NCBI RefSeq assembly: GCF_002884445.1
Contig: NZ_KZ614144.1
Location: forward strand, 2,680,290 to 2,744,289
Reading direction: 5' to 3'
Length of the DNA: 64,000 bases
From: Paenibacillus castaneae
Lineage (GTDB): Bacteria > Bacillota > Bacilli > Paenibacillales > Paenibacillaceae
Positions 34,101-43,437 of this stretch are shown here, in pieces. A model generated the notes under the pieces. It saw nothing but the letters and a program-made list of their open reading frames with translations. It was not told the origin of the DNA and searched no databases. The translations under genes and the position numbers were made by a program. Positions within the stretch are counted from its first letter, which is position 1; each line of letters opens with the position of its first letter.

Positions 34101-34562
34101 CTATGAAGCATTAACTCCCATCTTCTGAATAAATGGTTTTATATCCGCATTGAATAGAAATAAATACGGCCTGCGTTTATGGTCGAACATGAGCAGCAGT
34201 GGCGGCTTGTCCTTGCAGTAGAATAGAAAAAGATCATCGGATGTTACTGAAATATCATTGTGTTTAATGGTTGCTTCCTTCTCCAGCGGCACTCGGAACA
34301 CATAGCTGCAGCTTTCATCATTCGAAATTTGCGGAGCTAATCCGGTGACGGAGCCGATCCAAGCGGAAGCTTGTTCTTGAATAGAAGGGTCGTTAACAAC
34401 TGTTTTTGTAACTTTACCGGCTGCAACGTCAAATACTTGCACCGGTTTGAGTGCAGTGTCGGAAGTAGAACTAGAAGCTGCTGGATGAGCGGAAATAGCC
34501 TGTGCGTACAAGAATAGAGAGCAGCAAGCTATGAGCATTGCAGTTAGTCGTTTCGGAATCAT
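34101..34562 (-). CDS. Secreted protein of unknown function
   Basis: The 153-residue protein has a signal peptide (basic PKR, hydrophobic core about residues 6-22, cleavage near AISAHP) and a mature part of about 125 residues with two cysteines (in ESCSYVF and FYCKDKP) that could form a disulfide. I do not recognise the family. The start at 34562 is set by AAGGAGA nine bases upstream; an ATG at 34571 abuts that site. It lies between mtnE (same strand, 86 bases further on) and the divergent mtnU, but nothing links it to methionine metabolism. Confidence 0.65.
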   Translation of the reverse strand: MIPKRLTAMLIACCSLFLYAQAISAHPAASSSTSDTALKPVQVFDVAAGKVTKTVVNDPSIQEQASAWIGSVTGLAPQISNDESCSYVFRVPLEKEATIKHNDISVTSDDLFLFYCKDKPPLLLMFDHKRRPYLFLFNADIKPFIQKMGVNAS

Positions 34563-34622
34563 GACAGACATTCTCCTTTTTTATCGTAAAGTGGGAAAGG
34601 CTTCGTACTTACGGTTCCCATC

Positions 34623-34650
34623 TTGACACAGAACCATGAGACGGTATGAT
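34623..34650 (+). promoter_or_regulatory. Promoter of mtnU
   Basis: A perfect TTGACA (34623-34628) and TATGAT (34645-34650) are separated by 16 bases. The start codon lies about 30 bases after the expected transcription start. Confidence 0.8.
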
Positions 34651-34686
34651 TAGGAAAAAATTAATTTATATTTGGAGGAAAAGCGA

Positions 34687-35487
34687 ATGAATAACAAATT
34701 GCGGCTTGCATTGCTGCAAATGCATATAGAAGCGGGTAATCCTGAGGCCAATTTTGCGAAGCTAAATGAGATGCTGGAGGAAGCGGTTAACCAAGATGAG
34801 AAGCCGGATGTGATCATGTTCCCTGAAATGTGGAATACCGGCTACGCGCTGACAGAAATTCAAACCATCGCAGATTCACATGGGGAGCGCACCCAATCCT
34901 TTTTGTCTGCTTTCAGCAGAAAGCATGGGGTTCATATCATTGGCGGATCTATTGCAGAGGTGAAGGAAGGCGACGTGCTCAATACCATCTACGCCTTCGA
35001 TCGCAGCGGAAATGTAGTTGCTGATTATTCAAAAATTCACTTATTCCGTTTAATGGAAGAGGAAAAATATTTAACAGCAGGAGACAAGCTTGGCAAGATC
35101 AATATAGAAGGCACAGAGGCCGGAATGATGATTTGTTATGATATCCGCTTCCCTGAGCTCGCCCGCAAGCTGGCACTGGATGGGGCAAAGCTGCTGTTTG
35201 TACCGGCAGAATGGCCGCATCCGCGCCTGCACCATTGGCGTACCCTGCTTACAGCTCGTGCCATTGAGAATCAGATGTTCGTTATTGCCTGCAATCGTAT
35301 GGGAACGAGCGGGAATTCTAATTTCTTCGGCCATTCCATGGTTCTTGATCCATGGGGCGAGGTCGTTGCAGAAGCTGGCGAGGAAGAAACAATCCTATAT
35401 GCAACAATCGATTTAGCGCTCGTTGATGCGGTTCGGTCGAAAATTCCGGTATTTGAAGACCGCAGGCCTTCGATTTATAATGCCTAG
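34687..35487 (+). CDS. mtnU: Carbon-nitrogen hydrolase, MtnU-like omega-amidase
   Basis: A 266-residue nitrilase-superfamily amidase with the catalytic Glu-Lys-Cys triad: Glu in MFPEMWNTGY near residue 43, Lys in YSKIHLF near 116, and Cys in GMMICYDIRFPEL near 149. In Bacillus, mtnU (ykrU) sits beside mtnE and is thought to hydrolyse the alpha-ketoglutaramate made when glutamine is the amino donor for MtnE. Finding it divergent from an MtnE-like gene supports the same job. The start at 34687 is set by GGAGG eight bases upstream. It converges with the lysR gene two bases after its stop. Confidence 0.82.
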   Translation: MNNKLRLALLQMHIEAGNPEANFAKLNEMLEEAVNQDEKPDVIMFPEMWNTGYALTEIQTIADSHGERTQSFLSAFSRKHGVHIIGGSIAEVKEGDVLNTIYAFDRSGNVVADYSKIHLFRLMEEEKYLTAGDKLGKINIEGTEAGMMICYDIRFPELARKLALDGAKLLFVPAEWPHPRLHHWRTLLTARAIENQMFVIACNRMGTSGNSNFFGHSMVLDPWGEVVAEAGEEETILYATIDLALVDAVRSKIPVFEDRRPSIYNA

Positions 35488-35489
35488 CT

Positions 35490-36383
35490 TTATCTGAAGT
35501 TATTAACGGTTTTGTTCAAGGTCTGAATGAAAGCATCAGCTGCTTTGGATAAATATCTGCCCTTGCGGCTTGCAATAACGAGCGTTCTTGTCGGTTTAGT
35601 CGTCAAGGTCAAGTAGGTAGGTGTGAATTCAGAACCTTCTGCACGAGTTAGCATTTGCGGTACTAAAGCAATTCCCATGCCGGCTGCAACTAAGGATTGA
35701 ACGGTTTCGATATTGCTGCTTTCGAATACGATTCGGGGCGAGAAGCCGGATTGCTCACATAAGTCGACAGTAATTTGACGGAAGCCTTGTCCTCGTTTGA
35801 GTACAATGAAGGGCTCCTCCTGAAGCTCAGGAAGGTCGATCGAGCCTTCACGCGAGGCAAGTGGATGCTGATTGGGAACAGCCAAGCAAATTTCTTCTTC
35901 CATAAAAGGCTCCCATGCCAGCGAGCTGTCTATAAGCGGGAGGGAGAGCAGACTTATATCTGTACCGCCACTTGCGGTAAGCTGTTCCAGCTTGGCTGTT
36001 GTATCCTCCACGAGAACAATTTCGATTTGCGGATACTGAGCACCGAATACAGGCAATACAAGGGGCAATATATGTGATCCGGTAATCGGCAGCGTGCCAA
36101 CTACGAGACGTCCGCGCCGCATCTGAGCCATATCATCCATTTCTTGCTTCAACTGCTCGACGCCATCGAGTATTGCTTGCGATTTATTGACAAACACTTG
36201 GCCTGCTTGCGTTAATTCAACGGAATTGGTCGTTCGGCGGAACAGCAGCACGCCAAGCTCCTGCTCCAGCTTCGAGAGCTGCTGGCTAAGGGAAGGTTGT
36301 GCAATATGCAGCTTCTCCGCTGCTCGTGAAAAGTTTTTTTCTAATGCGATCTGAATAACGTAATTGAGCTGTCTAAGTTCCAT
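35490..36383 (-). CDS. LysR-family transcriptional regulator
   Basis: A 297-residue LysR regulator: an N-terminal winged helix (about residues 1-60, with FSRAAEKLHIAQPSLSQQLSKLEQELG), a linker helix, and a C-terminal periplasmic-binding-protein-like effector domain (about 90-290). It is divergent from leuC with 163 bases between them, which hold a perfect inverted repeat with T-N11-A symmetry. It therefore probably controls leuCD and itself. The effector could be a leucine-pathway intermediate, by analogy with other LysR-leu pairs, but this is inference. The ribosome site AAGGAG is nine bases before ATG 36383. Confidence 0.88.
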   Translation of the reverse strand: MELRQLNYVIQIALEKNFSRAAEKLHIAQPSLSQQLSKLEQELGVLLFRRTTNSVELTQAGQVFVNKSQAILDGVEQLKQEMDDMAQMRRGRLVVGTLPITGSHILPLVLPVFGAQYPQIEIVLVEDTTAKLEQLTASGGTDISLLSLPLIDSSLAWEPFMEEEICLAVPNQHPLASREGSIDLPELQEEPFIVLKRGQGFRQITVDLCEQSGFSPRIVFESSNIETVQSLVAAGMGIALVPQMLTRAEGSEFTPTYLTLTTKPTRTLVIASRKGRYLSKAADAFIQTLNKTVNNFR

Positions 36384-36438
36384 GAGTAGGAGCTCCTTTA
36401 TTGATAGAGTTGTAATATTATATTTCGTTATAGTTATT

Positions 36439-36457
36439 ATCTATAGACCTTATAGAT
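36439..36457. promoter_or_regulatory. Candidate LysR operator upstream of leuC
   Basis: ATCTATA and TATAGAT form a perfect 7-bp inverted repeat around GACCT and contain the LysR T-N11-A pattern. The centre lies about 55 bases before the expected leuC transcription start, the usual place of the LysR recognition site. Confidence 0.65.
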
Positions 36458-36465
36458 ATTATATC

Positions 36466-36495
36466 TTGGATCAATGAAGAAGGAAATGCTATAGT
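36466..36495 (+). promoter_or_regulatory. Promoter of leuCD
   Basis: TTGGAT (36466-36471) and TATAGT (36490-36495) are 18 bases apart. The leuC start is about 45 bases after the expected transcription start. Confidence 0.65.
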
Positions 36496-36546
36496 AGATT
36501 CAGTTAAGAAATGCAGAAGATTCAATGAAACGATGGGGTGAATTTA

Positions 36547-37962
36547 ATGGCGAAAAAAACAATGTTTGAGAAGATTTGGGACAATCACGTCATTCATCAA
36601 GAAGAAGGAAAACCAAGCGTTATTTATATCGACTTGCAGCTCGTGCATGAGGTTACGTCGCCGCAGGCTTTCGAAGGCTTGCGTCTATCTGGCCGTAAAG
36701 TCCGCCGTCCGGACCTAACGTTCGCAACGATGGATCATAACGTACCGACTAAGGATCGTTTCAATATTACGGATCCGATTTCCAAGCAGCAAATTGATAC
36801 TCTAACTCAAAACTGTAAAGATTTCGGCGTTACGCTGTTTGATCTGGACAGTATTGATCAAGGTGTCGTTCACGTAATGGGGCCTGAGCTAGGACTTACT
36901 CATCCCGGCAAAACGATTGTTTGCGGAGACAGCCATACTTCAACTCACGGTGCTTTCGGCGCCTTGGCATTTGGTATCGGTACGAGCGAAGTAGAGCACG
37001 TTATGGCTACTCAATGCTTGCAGCAGTCGAAAGCAAAAACGCTTGAGGTTCGCTTCAACGGCAAACGTAAACCAGGCGTAACGGCAAAGGATCTTATTCT
37101 TGGCGTTATTGCGCAATACGGCACTGACTTTGCAACAGGCTACGTTATTGAATTCACTGGTGAGGCTATTACAAGCTTGACTATGGAAGAGCGTATGACC
37201 GTTTGTAACATGTCCATTGAAGCGGGAGCTCGTGCCGGACTAATTGCACCGGACGAAACGACATTCAATTATCTCCGCGGCCGCCAATACTCGCCAGCTA
37301 ACTTCGAGGAAGCGGTTGAGGCTTGGAAGCAGCTTACTACGGATGAAGGCGCAGAGTACGATACAGTTGTTCATTTCGATGTAGATGCTCTTATTCCGCA
37401 AGTAACTTGGGGAACTAGCCCGGGTATGGGAACAAACATTACAGCAAAAGTTCCATTCCCTGCTGACCTGCCTACTGAAAATGAGCGCAAAGCAGCTGAA
37501 GCTGCGCTAGAATATATGGATCTGAAGCCAGGTACGCCAATGAACGAAATCGAAATCGATTATGTATTTATTGGATCATGTACGAACGGCCGTATTGAAG
37601 ACTTACGCGCTGCCGCTGAAATTGCTAGAGGCCACAAAGTAAGCGATCGTGTAACGGCAATTGTTGTTCCGGGCTCGGGACGTGTCAAAATTCAAGCTGA
37701 GAAGGAAGGCTTGGATAAAATTTTCACAGAAGCAGGATTCGAATGGCGCGATGCAGGCTGCTCCATGTGCCTTGCTATGAACCCGGACGTTCTGAAGCCG
37801 GGCCAGCGCTGCGCATCCACTTCTAACCGTAACTTCGAAGGCCGTCAAGGCCGTGGTGGCCGTACGCATCTAGTATCGCCTGCAATGGCAGTAGCCGCAG
37901 CGGTAAAAGGCCACTTCTACGATGTACGCGATTGGGAAATTAAATCCGAAGTGTTGAACTAA
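36547..37962 (+). CDS. leuC: 3-isopropylmalate dehydratase large subunit
   Basis: LeuC with LeuD isomerises 2- to 3-isopropylmalate in leucine synthesis. The 471-residue length is that of the family. The aconitase-type 4Fe-4S cysteines are visible in [11 protein letters not shown] near residue 348 and in [13 protein letters not shown] near 408-411. [14 protein letters not shown] is near 128-141. The start at 36547 has GGGGTGA upstream; a GTG at 36538 is in frame but overlaps that site. leuD follows after 28 bases. Other leu genes (leuA, leuB) are not next to it here, so the pathway is split. Confidence 0.97.
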   Translation: MAKKTMFEKIWDNHVIHQEEGKPSVIYIDLQLVHEVTSPQAFEGLRLSGRKVRRPDLTFATMDHNVPTKDRFNITDPISKQQIDTLTQNCKDFGVTLFDLDSIDQGVVHVMGPELGLTHPGKTIVCGDSHTSTHGAFGALAFGIGTSEVEHVMATQCLQQSKAKTLEVRFNGKRKPGVTAKDLILGVIAQYGTDFATGYVIEFTGEAITSLTMEERMTVCNMSIEAGARAGLIAPDETTFNYLRGRQYSPANFEEAVEAWKQLTTDEGAEYDTVVHFDVDALIPQVTWGTSPGMGTNITAKVPFPADLPTENERKAAEAALEYMDLKPGTPMNEIEIDYVFIGSCTNGRIEDLRAAAEIARGHKVSDRVTAIVVPGSGRVKIQAEKEGLDKIFTEAGFEWRDAGCSMCLAMNPDVLKPGQRCASTSNRNFEGRQGRGGRTHLVSPAMAVAAAVKGHFYDVRDWEIKSEVLN

Positions 37963-37990
37963 TTGAACGTGAGAGAGGGGTATATAAGGT

Positions 37991-38590
37991 ATGGAACCGT
38001 TTAAACAATTTACAGGCATCGTCGCCCCGGTCGACCGGGTCAATGTCGACACTGACGCCATTATTCCTAAACAATTTTTGAAGCGCATTGAGCGCAGCGG
38101 CTTTGGTCAATTTCTATTCTTCGAATGGCGTTTTCACGAGAATGGTGAAGTAAACGCAGAATTCGAACCAAACAAGCCGCGCTATGAAGGAGCATCTGTG
38201 CTCGTATCCCGTGCAAACTTTGGCTGCGGATCATCACGTGAGCATGCACCTTGGGCTATTCTTGATTATGGTTATAAAGTTATCATTGCACCGTCATATG
38301 CGGACATTTTCTATAACAACTGCTTCAAAAACGGCATTTTGCCTATTAAGCTTAGTGAAGAGCAAGTGGAAGAGATTTTCCAACGCACTGCGAAGCATGA
38401 GGGCTATAAGCTGAATGTTGATTTGGAAAACAAGCAGCTTACGGATGATCATGGTTTAACTATTGCATTTGATCTTGATGAGCATCGCCGTCAGTTTTTG
38501 CTGCAAGGTCTTGACGATATCGGCTTGACGCTTCAGCATGAGGATAAAATTACAGCTTACGAGAAAAAGCATGCGGCTCGTCTTGGCTAA
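37991..38590 (+). CDS. leuD: 3-isopropylmalate dehydratase small subunit
   Basis: LeuD supplies the swivelling domain of isopropylmalate isomerase. The 199-residue protein has the N-terminal VDRVNVDTDAIIPKQFLKRI, then NFGCGSSREHAPWAILDYG near residues 76-94, with the substrate-binding Ser-Arg, and the YNNCFKNGILPI stretch. It lies 28 bases after leuC with a GAGAGAGGGG ribosome site, and is followed by a strong terminator. Confidence 0.97.
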   Translation: MEPFKQFTGIVAPVDRVNVDTDAIIPKQFLKRIERSGFGQFLFFEWRFHENGEVNAEFEPNKPRYEGASVLVSRANFGCGSSREHAPWAILDYGYKVIIAPSYADIFYNNCFKNGILPIKLSEEQVEEIFQRTAKHEGYKLNVDLENKQLTDDHGLTIAFDLDEHRRQFLLQGLDDIGLTLQHEDKITAYEKKHAARLG

Positions 38591-38607
38591 TTTACACATT
38601 TAATAAG

Positions 38608-38646
38608 AGGACAGTCCAGCCGGCTACGGCGGATTGTCCTTTTTTT
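38608..38646 (+). terminator. Intrinsic terminator after leuCD
   Basis: AGGACAGTCC (38608-38617) pairs with GGATTGTCCT (38631-38640) with one wobble, and an inner CCG/CGG pairing extends it. A T run to 38646 follows. Confidence 0.9.
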
Positions 38647-38748
38647 CCTATAAACGCAACTTTTTCTGACAAGCTGCGTCTATATTGACGTCTGTATTAG
38701 TCGAATGCACTCATTCGATGCGGGCAATATCAGTCATCGAGGTGGGAA

Positions 38749-40152
38749 ATGAAGAAATTTGTATCCATTATGTTGTTTATGTCGGTATTTTTCACGATGT
38801 TCACCGCTGTAGGACATGCTGCAGAGGTCGTCCCCAAGCTTTATTTGAATGGTCTGTTGTTAAAATCGGAAGTCGCTCCGCAAATTGTTAATAATTCAAC
38901 AATTGTTCCGATGCGGACGATATCAGATGGATTGGGCTATCAAATTAGTTGGGACAACACAGCCAAAACGGCAACGGTCATTAATGGGAAGGACGTTATT
39001 AAGCTTAAGCTGAATGACAACAAAGCTCTTGTCAATGATCAATCCGTACTGATGGATACGCCAATCATGGTTGTGAAAGGAAAGACGCTGGTTCCGCTGC
39101 GCTTTGTCGGCGAGCAGTTCGGACTAAACGTAGAGTGGAAGAACACGGAGAAGGAAGTACATATGTACGAGAAACCAGCCGTTTCTATTCCAGAAGAATC
39201 AAGCGGCACGATTACTGATTTTTCATTCGACGGCGCCAACAGCGTCACCATTCGTTATGAAGGCACAGTGAAAACAAACAAACCGATGTATCTCGAAAAT
39301 CCGAAACGGATCGTTTTTGATTTTCCGGCAACAAACTATTCGTCTAGCTTGTCCTCCTTATTCTTGAATGGACAAGTAGAGGTTTCCGTAACAGACAGCA
39401 CGTATTTAACGGGCTATCGGTATTCCCTTTATTCCAAATCGCCTGACATTGCTCGGGTAGTGTTTCTAATCGGCGATGATACAGGCTATACATTGACGGA
39501 AAACTTAGGCGAATTCCGGCTGGATTTCATGTCTCTTTCCGAATTGCCTGGGGATGGGGATACTTCAGTGAAACCGCCAGTTATTACTGACCCGGTGACT
39601 CCGCCTGCTAACACAGGAATATTAAATGTTGTCATTGATCCAGGACACGGAGGATCTGATCCCGGTGCGAAAAGTATTTTGAATCGCTGGGAGAAGGAAT
39701 TCACATTAAGCGTCGGATTGAAAATGAAGACTTTACTGGAGAAAGAGTCGAAAATCAAGGTTCATTTGACGAGAACAGGCGATACTTATCCAACTTTAGA
39801 AGAACGAGTTCAATTCGCGAATGCGCTTAAGGCTGACTTGTTTTTGTCTATTCATGCTAATTCTGCCGCAGCCACAGTATCAGGCACAGAAACGTATTAT
39901 TATCGCGACAACAGCTCTGCATTAGCTGGAATTATTCATAAGCATTTAATTTCTGCGACTAAGATTAAAGATCGCGGTGTTAAGACAGCCGCTTATAAGG
40001 TTATTAAAGATACGACTATGCCAGCCGTATTGATCGAAGCTGGTTTCCTAACGAATACTTCAGATGCAACTATGCTTTATAATGATGCATCTCAAACGAA
40101 AATTGCGACAGCGTTGGTAGCAGGAATTAAAGAATTTTTAAAAGTAAATTAG
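38749..40152 (+). CDS. Secreted N-acetylmuramoyl-L-alanine amidase with copper-amine-oxidase-N-like and AMIN domains
   Basis: A 467-residue exported cell-wall hydrolase that cuts the lactyl-peptide bond of peptidoglycan. Domains in order: signal peptide (1-24); copper-amine-oxidase-N-like repeat domain (about 28-140; TIVPMRTISDGLGY and TLVPLRFVGEQFGL); AMIN-type domain (about 155-250); a Pro/Thr linker; and an Amidase_3 domain (about 290-465). The zinc ligands and catalytic Glu are in DPGHGGSDPG, KEF, LSIHAN and LIEAGFLTN. The ribosome site is GAGGTGGGA. It is followed by a GerMN lipoprotein and an SLH protein, so this is an envelope gene group. Confidence 0.92.
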   Translation: MKKFVSIMLFMSVFFTMFTAVGHAAEVVPKLYLNGLLLKSEVAPQIVNNSTIVPMRTISDGLGYQISWDNTAKTATVINGKDVIKLKLNDNKALVNDQSVLMDTPIMVVKGKTLVPLRFVGEQFGLNVEWKNTEKEVHMYEKPAVSIPEESSGTITDFSFDGANSVTIRYEGTVKTNKPMYLENPKRIVFDFPATNYSSSLSSLFLNGQVEVSVTDSTYLTGYRYSLYSKSPDIARVVFLIGDDTGYTLTENLGEFRLDFMSLSELPGDGDTSVKPPVITDPVTPPANTGILNVVIDPGHGGSDPGAKSILNRWEKEFTLSVGLKMKTLLEKESKIKVHLTRTGDTYPTLEERVQFANALKADLFLSIHANSAAATVSGTETYYYRDNSSALAGIIHKHLISATKIKDRGVKTAAYKVIKDTTMPAVLIEAGFLTNTSDATMLYNDASQTKIATALVAGIKEFLKVN

Positions 40153-40171
40153 AAGGCAGGTGTTCAGTGTA

Positions 40172-40708
40172 ATGAAAAAATTCAAAGCACAGGGGCTGCT
40201 TGCTGTTTTCGTTCTATCTGCAGCGATTGCGGGCTGTGGCGTGCAAGGAAAGCCTGGAAACCAAACGGGAAGCGCAATTAATGAGCCTTCACCATCTCCG
40301 GTAGCGACTGCGGCGCCAAAAGAACGCGAGGCTATTATATATCTAACCGATACAGAACTAGTTGAAACAGTAGAGAAATCAGTGAAGCTTACTTATGAAA
40401 CGGATAAGGATCTTGTAGAGGCAGCGATCGCCGCGCTGCAGCAGGATGCTGGCGATCATACAGCATCTTTATGGCAGCCAATTGAAGTGAATTCGGTTGA
40501 GCTGGCTGATGGCAAGGTCACTCTGGATATCCATTTGCCGGATGAAGCAAGACTTGGTGCTCCAGGTGAGCTATTCGTTATCGACACCCTTCAAAAAACA
40601 TTGTTTCAATTCGAATTTGTACAAGCTATTGAATTGTTAGTTGATGGTGAAGAGACTGAAAGCTTGATGGGACATGTAGAGCTGGAACACCCAATGAAGA
40701 AACAATAA
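40172..40708 (+). CDS. GerMN-domain lipoprotein
   Basis: The 178-residue protein has a lipoprotein signal peptide (hydrophobic LLAVFVLSAAIAGC; lipobox IAGC with the acylated Cys near residue 23). A low-complexity linker rich in Ser, Pro, Ala and Thr follows, then a GerMN (sporulation/germination) domain at about 60-165. GerMN domains occur in the germination lipoprotein GerM and in other envelope proteins; they probably bind peptidoglycan. The start at 40172 has AGGTG upstream. It follows the amidase by 19 bases and is probably co-transcribed with it. Confidence 0.85.
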   Translation: MKKFKAQGLLAVFVLSAAIAGCGVQGKPGNQTGSAINEPSPSPVATAAPKEREAIIYLTDTELVETVEKSVKLTYETDKDLVEAAIAALQQDAGDHTASLWQPIEVNSVELADGKVTLDIHLPDEARLGAPGELFVIDTLQKTLFQFEFVQAIELLVDGEETESLMGHVELEHPMKKQ

Positions 40709-40721
40709 GACAACGATCATG

Positions 40722-40762
40722 ATGACTTCAGAAGCGGTTATTTTTGCTGCTTTTGAAGTCAT
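40722..40762 (+). promoter_or_regulatory. Long hairpin between the GerMN and SLH genes
   Basis: Arms 40722-40735 and 40749-40762 pair over 14 bp with one G-U wobble around a T-rich 13-base loop. No T tract follows (the next bases are TAAAAAATTT), so it is a poor terminator on the plus strand. It could act as an mRNA-stabilising or processing element in the leader of the surface-protein gene. Confidence 0.6.
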
Positions 40763-40789
40763 TAAAAAATTTCAGGGGGAAAATCATCT

Positions 40790-43276
40790 ATGACATTGAA
40801 AAAGACAAGCAAACAAATCGTAATAGGCGCTCTTGCTGTATCATTAATTGCAGGCAGCGGCATGGCTATTCCTGGAAATTCTGTTGCTGCTGCAGCCGCT
40901 TTGACGACCCCGTTTACAGACATAAGCATTGGTCATTGGGCGGAGAAGCATATCGCAAAGCTCGCCCTGCAAGGCATTATTGAAGGCTATTCTGCTGCAG
41001 GCAATACATATATATTTAGTCCGAACAAAAGCGTCTCGCAAGAAGAGGCCGTGCTTATGGCGCTCCGTTTTGCGGGATTAGCCAATAAAGTAGATAAAAA
41101 CAGCAGCGTTGGATTTCCGGATTCTTTTAAAGTAAGCAATTATTTCAAATCCTATATTTTGTTGGCATTTCAAGAAGGATTACTGGATCAGAGCGAAGAG
41201 TATGATCTAGCTTCCAAGAATACGAAAGTGGCTTGGGGAACAAAGCCTGCATCACGCGAATGGGTAACGAAGCTGATGGTTCGCGCTATCGGCAAAGACA
41301 GCGAAGCTGTTAGCATGCAGAATGCGGCATCCACTTTCTCTGATGCGGCTCAGGTTAACTCGCTTTACAAAGGGTATGTTAACCTAGCATCAAAATTGGA
41401 GCTTGTAAAAGGCGTAACGACAGTGAAATTTGATCCAAAAGCTGATGTGAATAGAGCAAGCCTAGCAACCATGTTCAGTCGCGCTCAAAAGCTTTACCCT
41501 GTTAATTATGAAGGGCAAACGAGTGGGATTGTGTCTCGTATTACGGATACATCTCTAACTGTCTACAGTGATAAGAAAGAAACAACTTATGCGATTGGTT
41601 CGGATACTTTGTATTATCATTATAATTCAGAGACCCCCATTACGAAGCAGCAGCTTCTCGAATACGGTGATATAACCGTTATCGCCAAAGACGGAAAGGC
41701 ATTGTATGTTGAGGTGCAGGGCGACAAAGCCTATTCCAAAACATGGACAGGTACACTTGATCGTGTAATTCCATCTGAAAAGAAGCTGTATGTTTGGGTA
41801 GATAATAAGCCGGTTGAAGTGAATTATAATGATTCACTTGTCGTTGTCGACACTGAAGGCAAAGCGATTGCCTTAAATGCAATCAAGAGAGACAGTCAAA
41901 TCAGCATTGTTCAGGATACTTTCCGTGAAACGCCAATGGCTCTGAAAATCATTGCATCAGCACAGTCGAACTCGACTGTTGCTGCAGGTACATTCTATGG
42001 TACGGACGGTGAGCTGATTACGATAAAAGAGGGTGCAAACCTGCTCTCTAAATTTATGGCCAACACCGTAACGGTTGAAATTAATGGAATAGCTGCTGCA
42101 TCGATTTCTGATTTGATCAAAGAAGCGGATGAGGTTGAGCTGACGCTCAACGCAGATGATAAAGTAACAAAAATTAAAGTGACTAATCGAAATGCGAAAT
42201 CGCTCGCTGGAGCTCAAATCATAAGCTTCGTATACGATAAAAAACTGTTGACGATTGTAGATGCAAACGGTGCGAATGCGCAGGCATTATATTTCAACGA
42301 TCGCACCAAAATTGAATATAGCGGCAATGCGATTTCTCTATCATCTGCTGCTAGTTTGCTAACTCAAAACCGGAAAATTGTCATTACGTATACTGGAAAT
42401 TCAATTGTATCCTTGCAGTTTGTAACCAAGTATGTCGGAACATTAGTTTCATTGAATTCTGTTTCTAATTTAATTACTTTAAAAATTGATGGCGGAGCGA
42501 ACGTTTCCTTGCCATATAATGCAGCATACGTTGAGGTTGCGGGTTTAACCAATGCTTCTTTCAGTGATCTGAAGGTTGGAGAACTGTTAACGCTGGAGCT
42601 GAATGCGAATCAAGACCGGGTATCGACCATTAAAGCAAATCGCAATATTCAATACGAGGTTATTTCCATTGATACGATAAATAAAAGGCTTCGTGTGAAA
42701 AATAATACAACGGCTGCTTTTGATTTGCCGGTTCTGAATTCAGAACTGATCAATGAAGCTGGCGCTAAGTTGACCATCGAACAGATTTTGCCAGGTACGA
42801 TTGTTGATGCGACTTATTTAGGAACTCAGGCTACAACGGTTAAAACGGTTGACGTCACATTTGGCCGCATACAGTCCGTATCTAAAAACAGTGTTGCCAT
42901 AATGAATATAGCCGGACAATCTATTGTTTATAATGAAGATAAAGGCTTCGTTATTAATAAGGGAACTACGCAAGGAGCGGATACGAGCCTCTTAACGGTA
43001 GGCGATTACGTTGAAGTCATTAAAACGAATGACAACAAAATTCAATTTACGGCTGCTGTAGGTGAAAGCCGCGTATTCACAAGCTATGATGCAAACGCGG
43101 GTCAAATATGGACAGAGAAGGTTACTAGCTCTGATAACCGAAATTATTTCAATGTAACGAGCAGCACCAAATATACGCAAGGCGGAAATGCGATATTAAT
43201 TTCCAATTTCAAGGCTGGCGATGCCATTACGGTGTACAGCTTTAGAAACAATGCTGTTGCGATTGTAAAGCAATAA
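40790..43276 (+). CDS. S-layer homology (SLH) domain surface protein
   Basis: An 828-residue secreted protein. The signal peptide is at about 1-38, ending VAAAAA. Three SLH repeats (about 42-100, 105-165 and 180-240) anchor the protein to pyruvylated secondary cell-wall polymer; the first reads FTDISIGHWAEKHI and the third FDPKADVNRASLATMFSRA. The remaining 580 residues contain repeated beta-rich units with recurrent TVEINGIAAASIS- and ITLKIDGGANVSL-like strands and no catalytic motif, suggesting a structural or adhesive surface protein. GGGGGA lies nine bases before ATG 40790. A terminator follows. Confidence 0.9.
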   Translation: MTLKKTSKQIVIGALAVSLIAGSGMAIPGNSVAAAAALTTPFTDISIGHWAEKHIAKLALQGIIEGYSAAGNTYIFSPNKSVSQEEAVLMALRFAGLANKVDKNSSVGFPDSFKVSNYFKSYILLAFQEGLLDQSEEYDLASKNTKVAWGTKPASREWVTKLMVRAIGKDSEAVSMQNAASTFSDAAQVNSLYKGYVNLASKLELVKGVTTVKFDPKADVNRASLATMFSRAQKLYPVNYEGQTSGIVSRITDTSLTVYSDKKETTYAIGSDTLYYHYNSETPITKQQLLEYGDITVIAKDGKALYVEVQGDKAYSKTWTGTLDRVIPSEKKLYVWVDNKPVEVNYNDSLVVVDTEGKAIALNAIKRDSQISIVQDTFRETPMALKIIASAQSNSTVAAGTFYGTDGELITIKEGANLLSKFMANTVTVEINGIAAASISDLIKEADEVELTLNADDKVTKIKVTNRNAKSLAGAQIISFVYDKKLLTIVDANGANAQALYFNDRTKIEYSGNAISLSSAASLLTQNRKIVITYTGNSIVSLQFVTKYVGTLVSLNSVSNLITLKIDGGANVSLPYNAAYVEVAGLTNASFSDLKVGELLTLELNANQDRVSTIKANRNIQYEVISIDTINKRLRVKNNTTAAFDLPVLNSELINEAGAKLTIEQILPGTIVDATYLGTQATTVKTVDVTFGRIQSVSKNSVAIMNIAGQSIVYNEDKGFVINKGTTQGADTSLLTVGDYVEVIKTNDNKIQFTAAVGESRVFTSYDANAGQIWTEKVTSSDNRNYFNVTSSTKYTQGGNAILISNFKAGDAITVYSFRNNAVAIVKQ

Positions 43277-43326
43277 AAAGAGAACCAAATTTAGGGAAAT
43301 GGCCTCAAGATATTTATATTTTGTGA

Positions 43327-43354
43327 AAAAACTGCCCTCAGGGGCAGTTTTTTT
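43327..43354 (+). terminator. Intrinsic terminator after the SLH gene
   Basis: ACTGCCC (43331-43337) pairs with GGGCAGT (43342-43348) over TCAG and is extended by A-T pairs. A run of T follows. Confidence 0.92.
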
Positions 43355-43437
43355 ATAGAATATGCTTGATTTCGGTTGCTAAGCGTGACAAATTTCGCTA
43401 CACTTTGAACGATAGTGTTAGATTAGGGGAGAGGACG

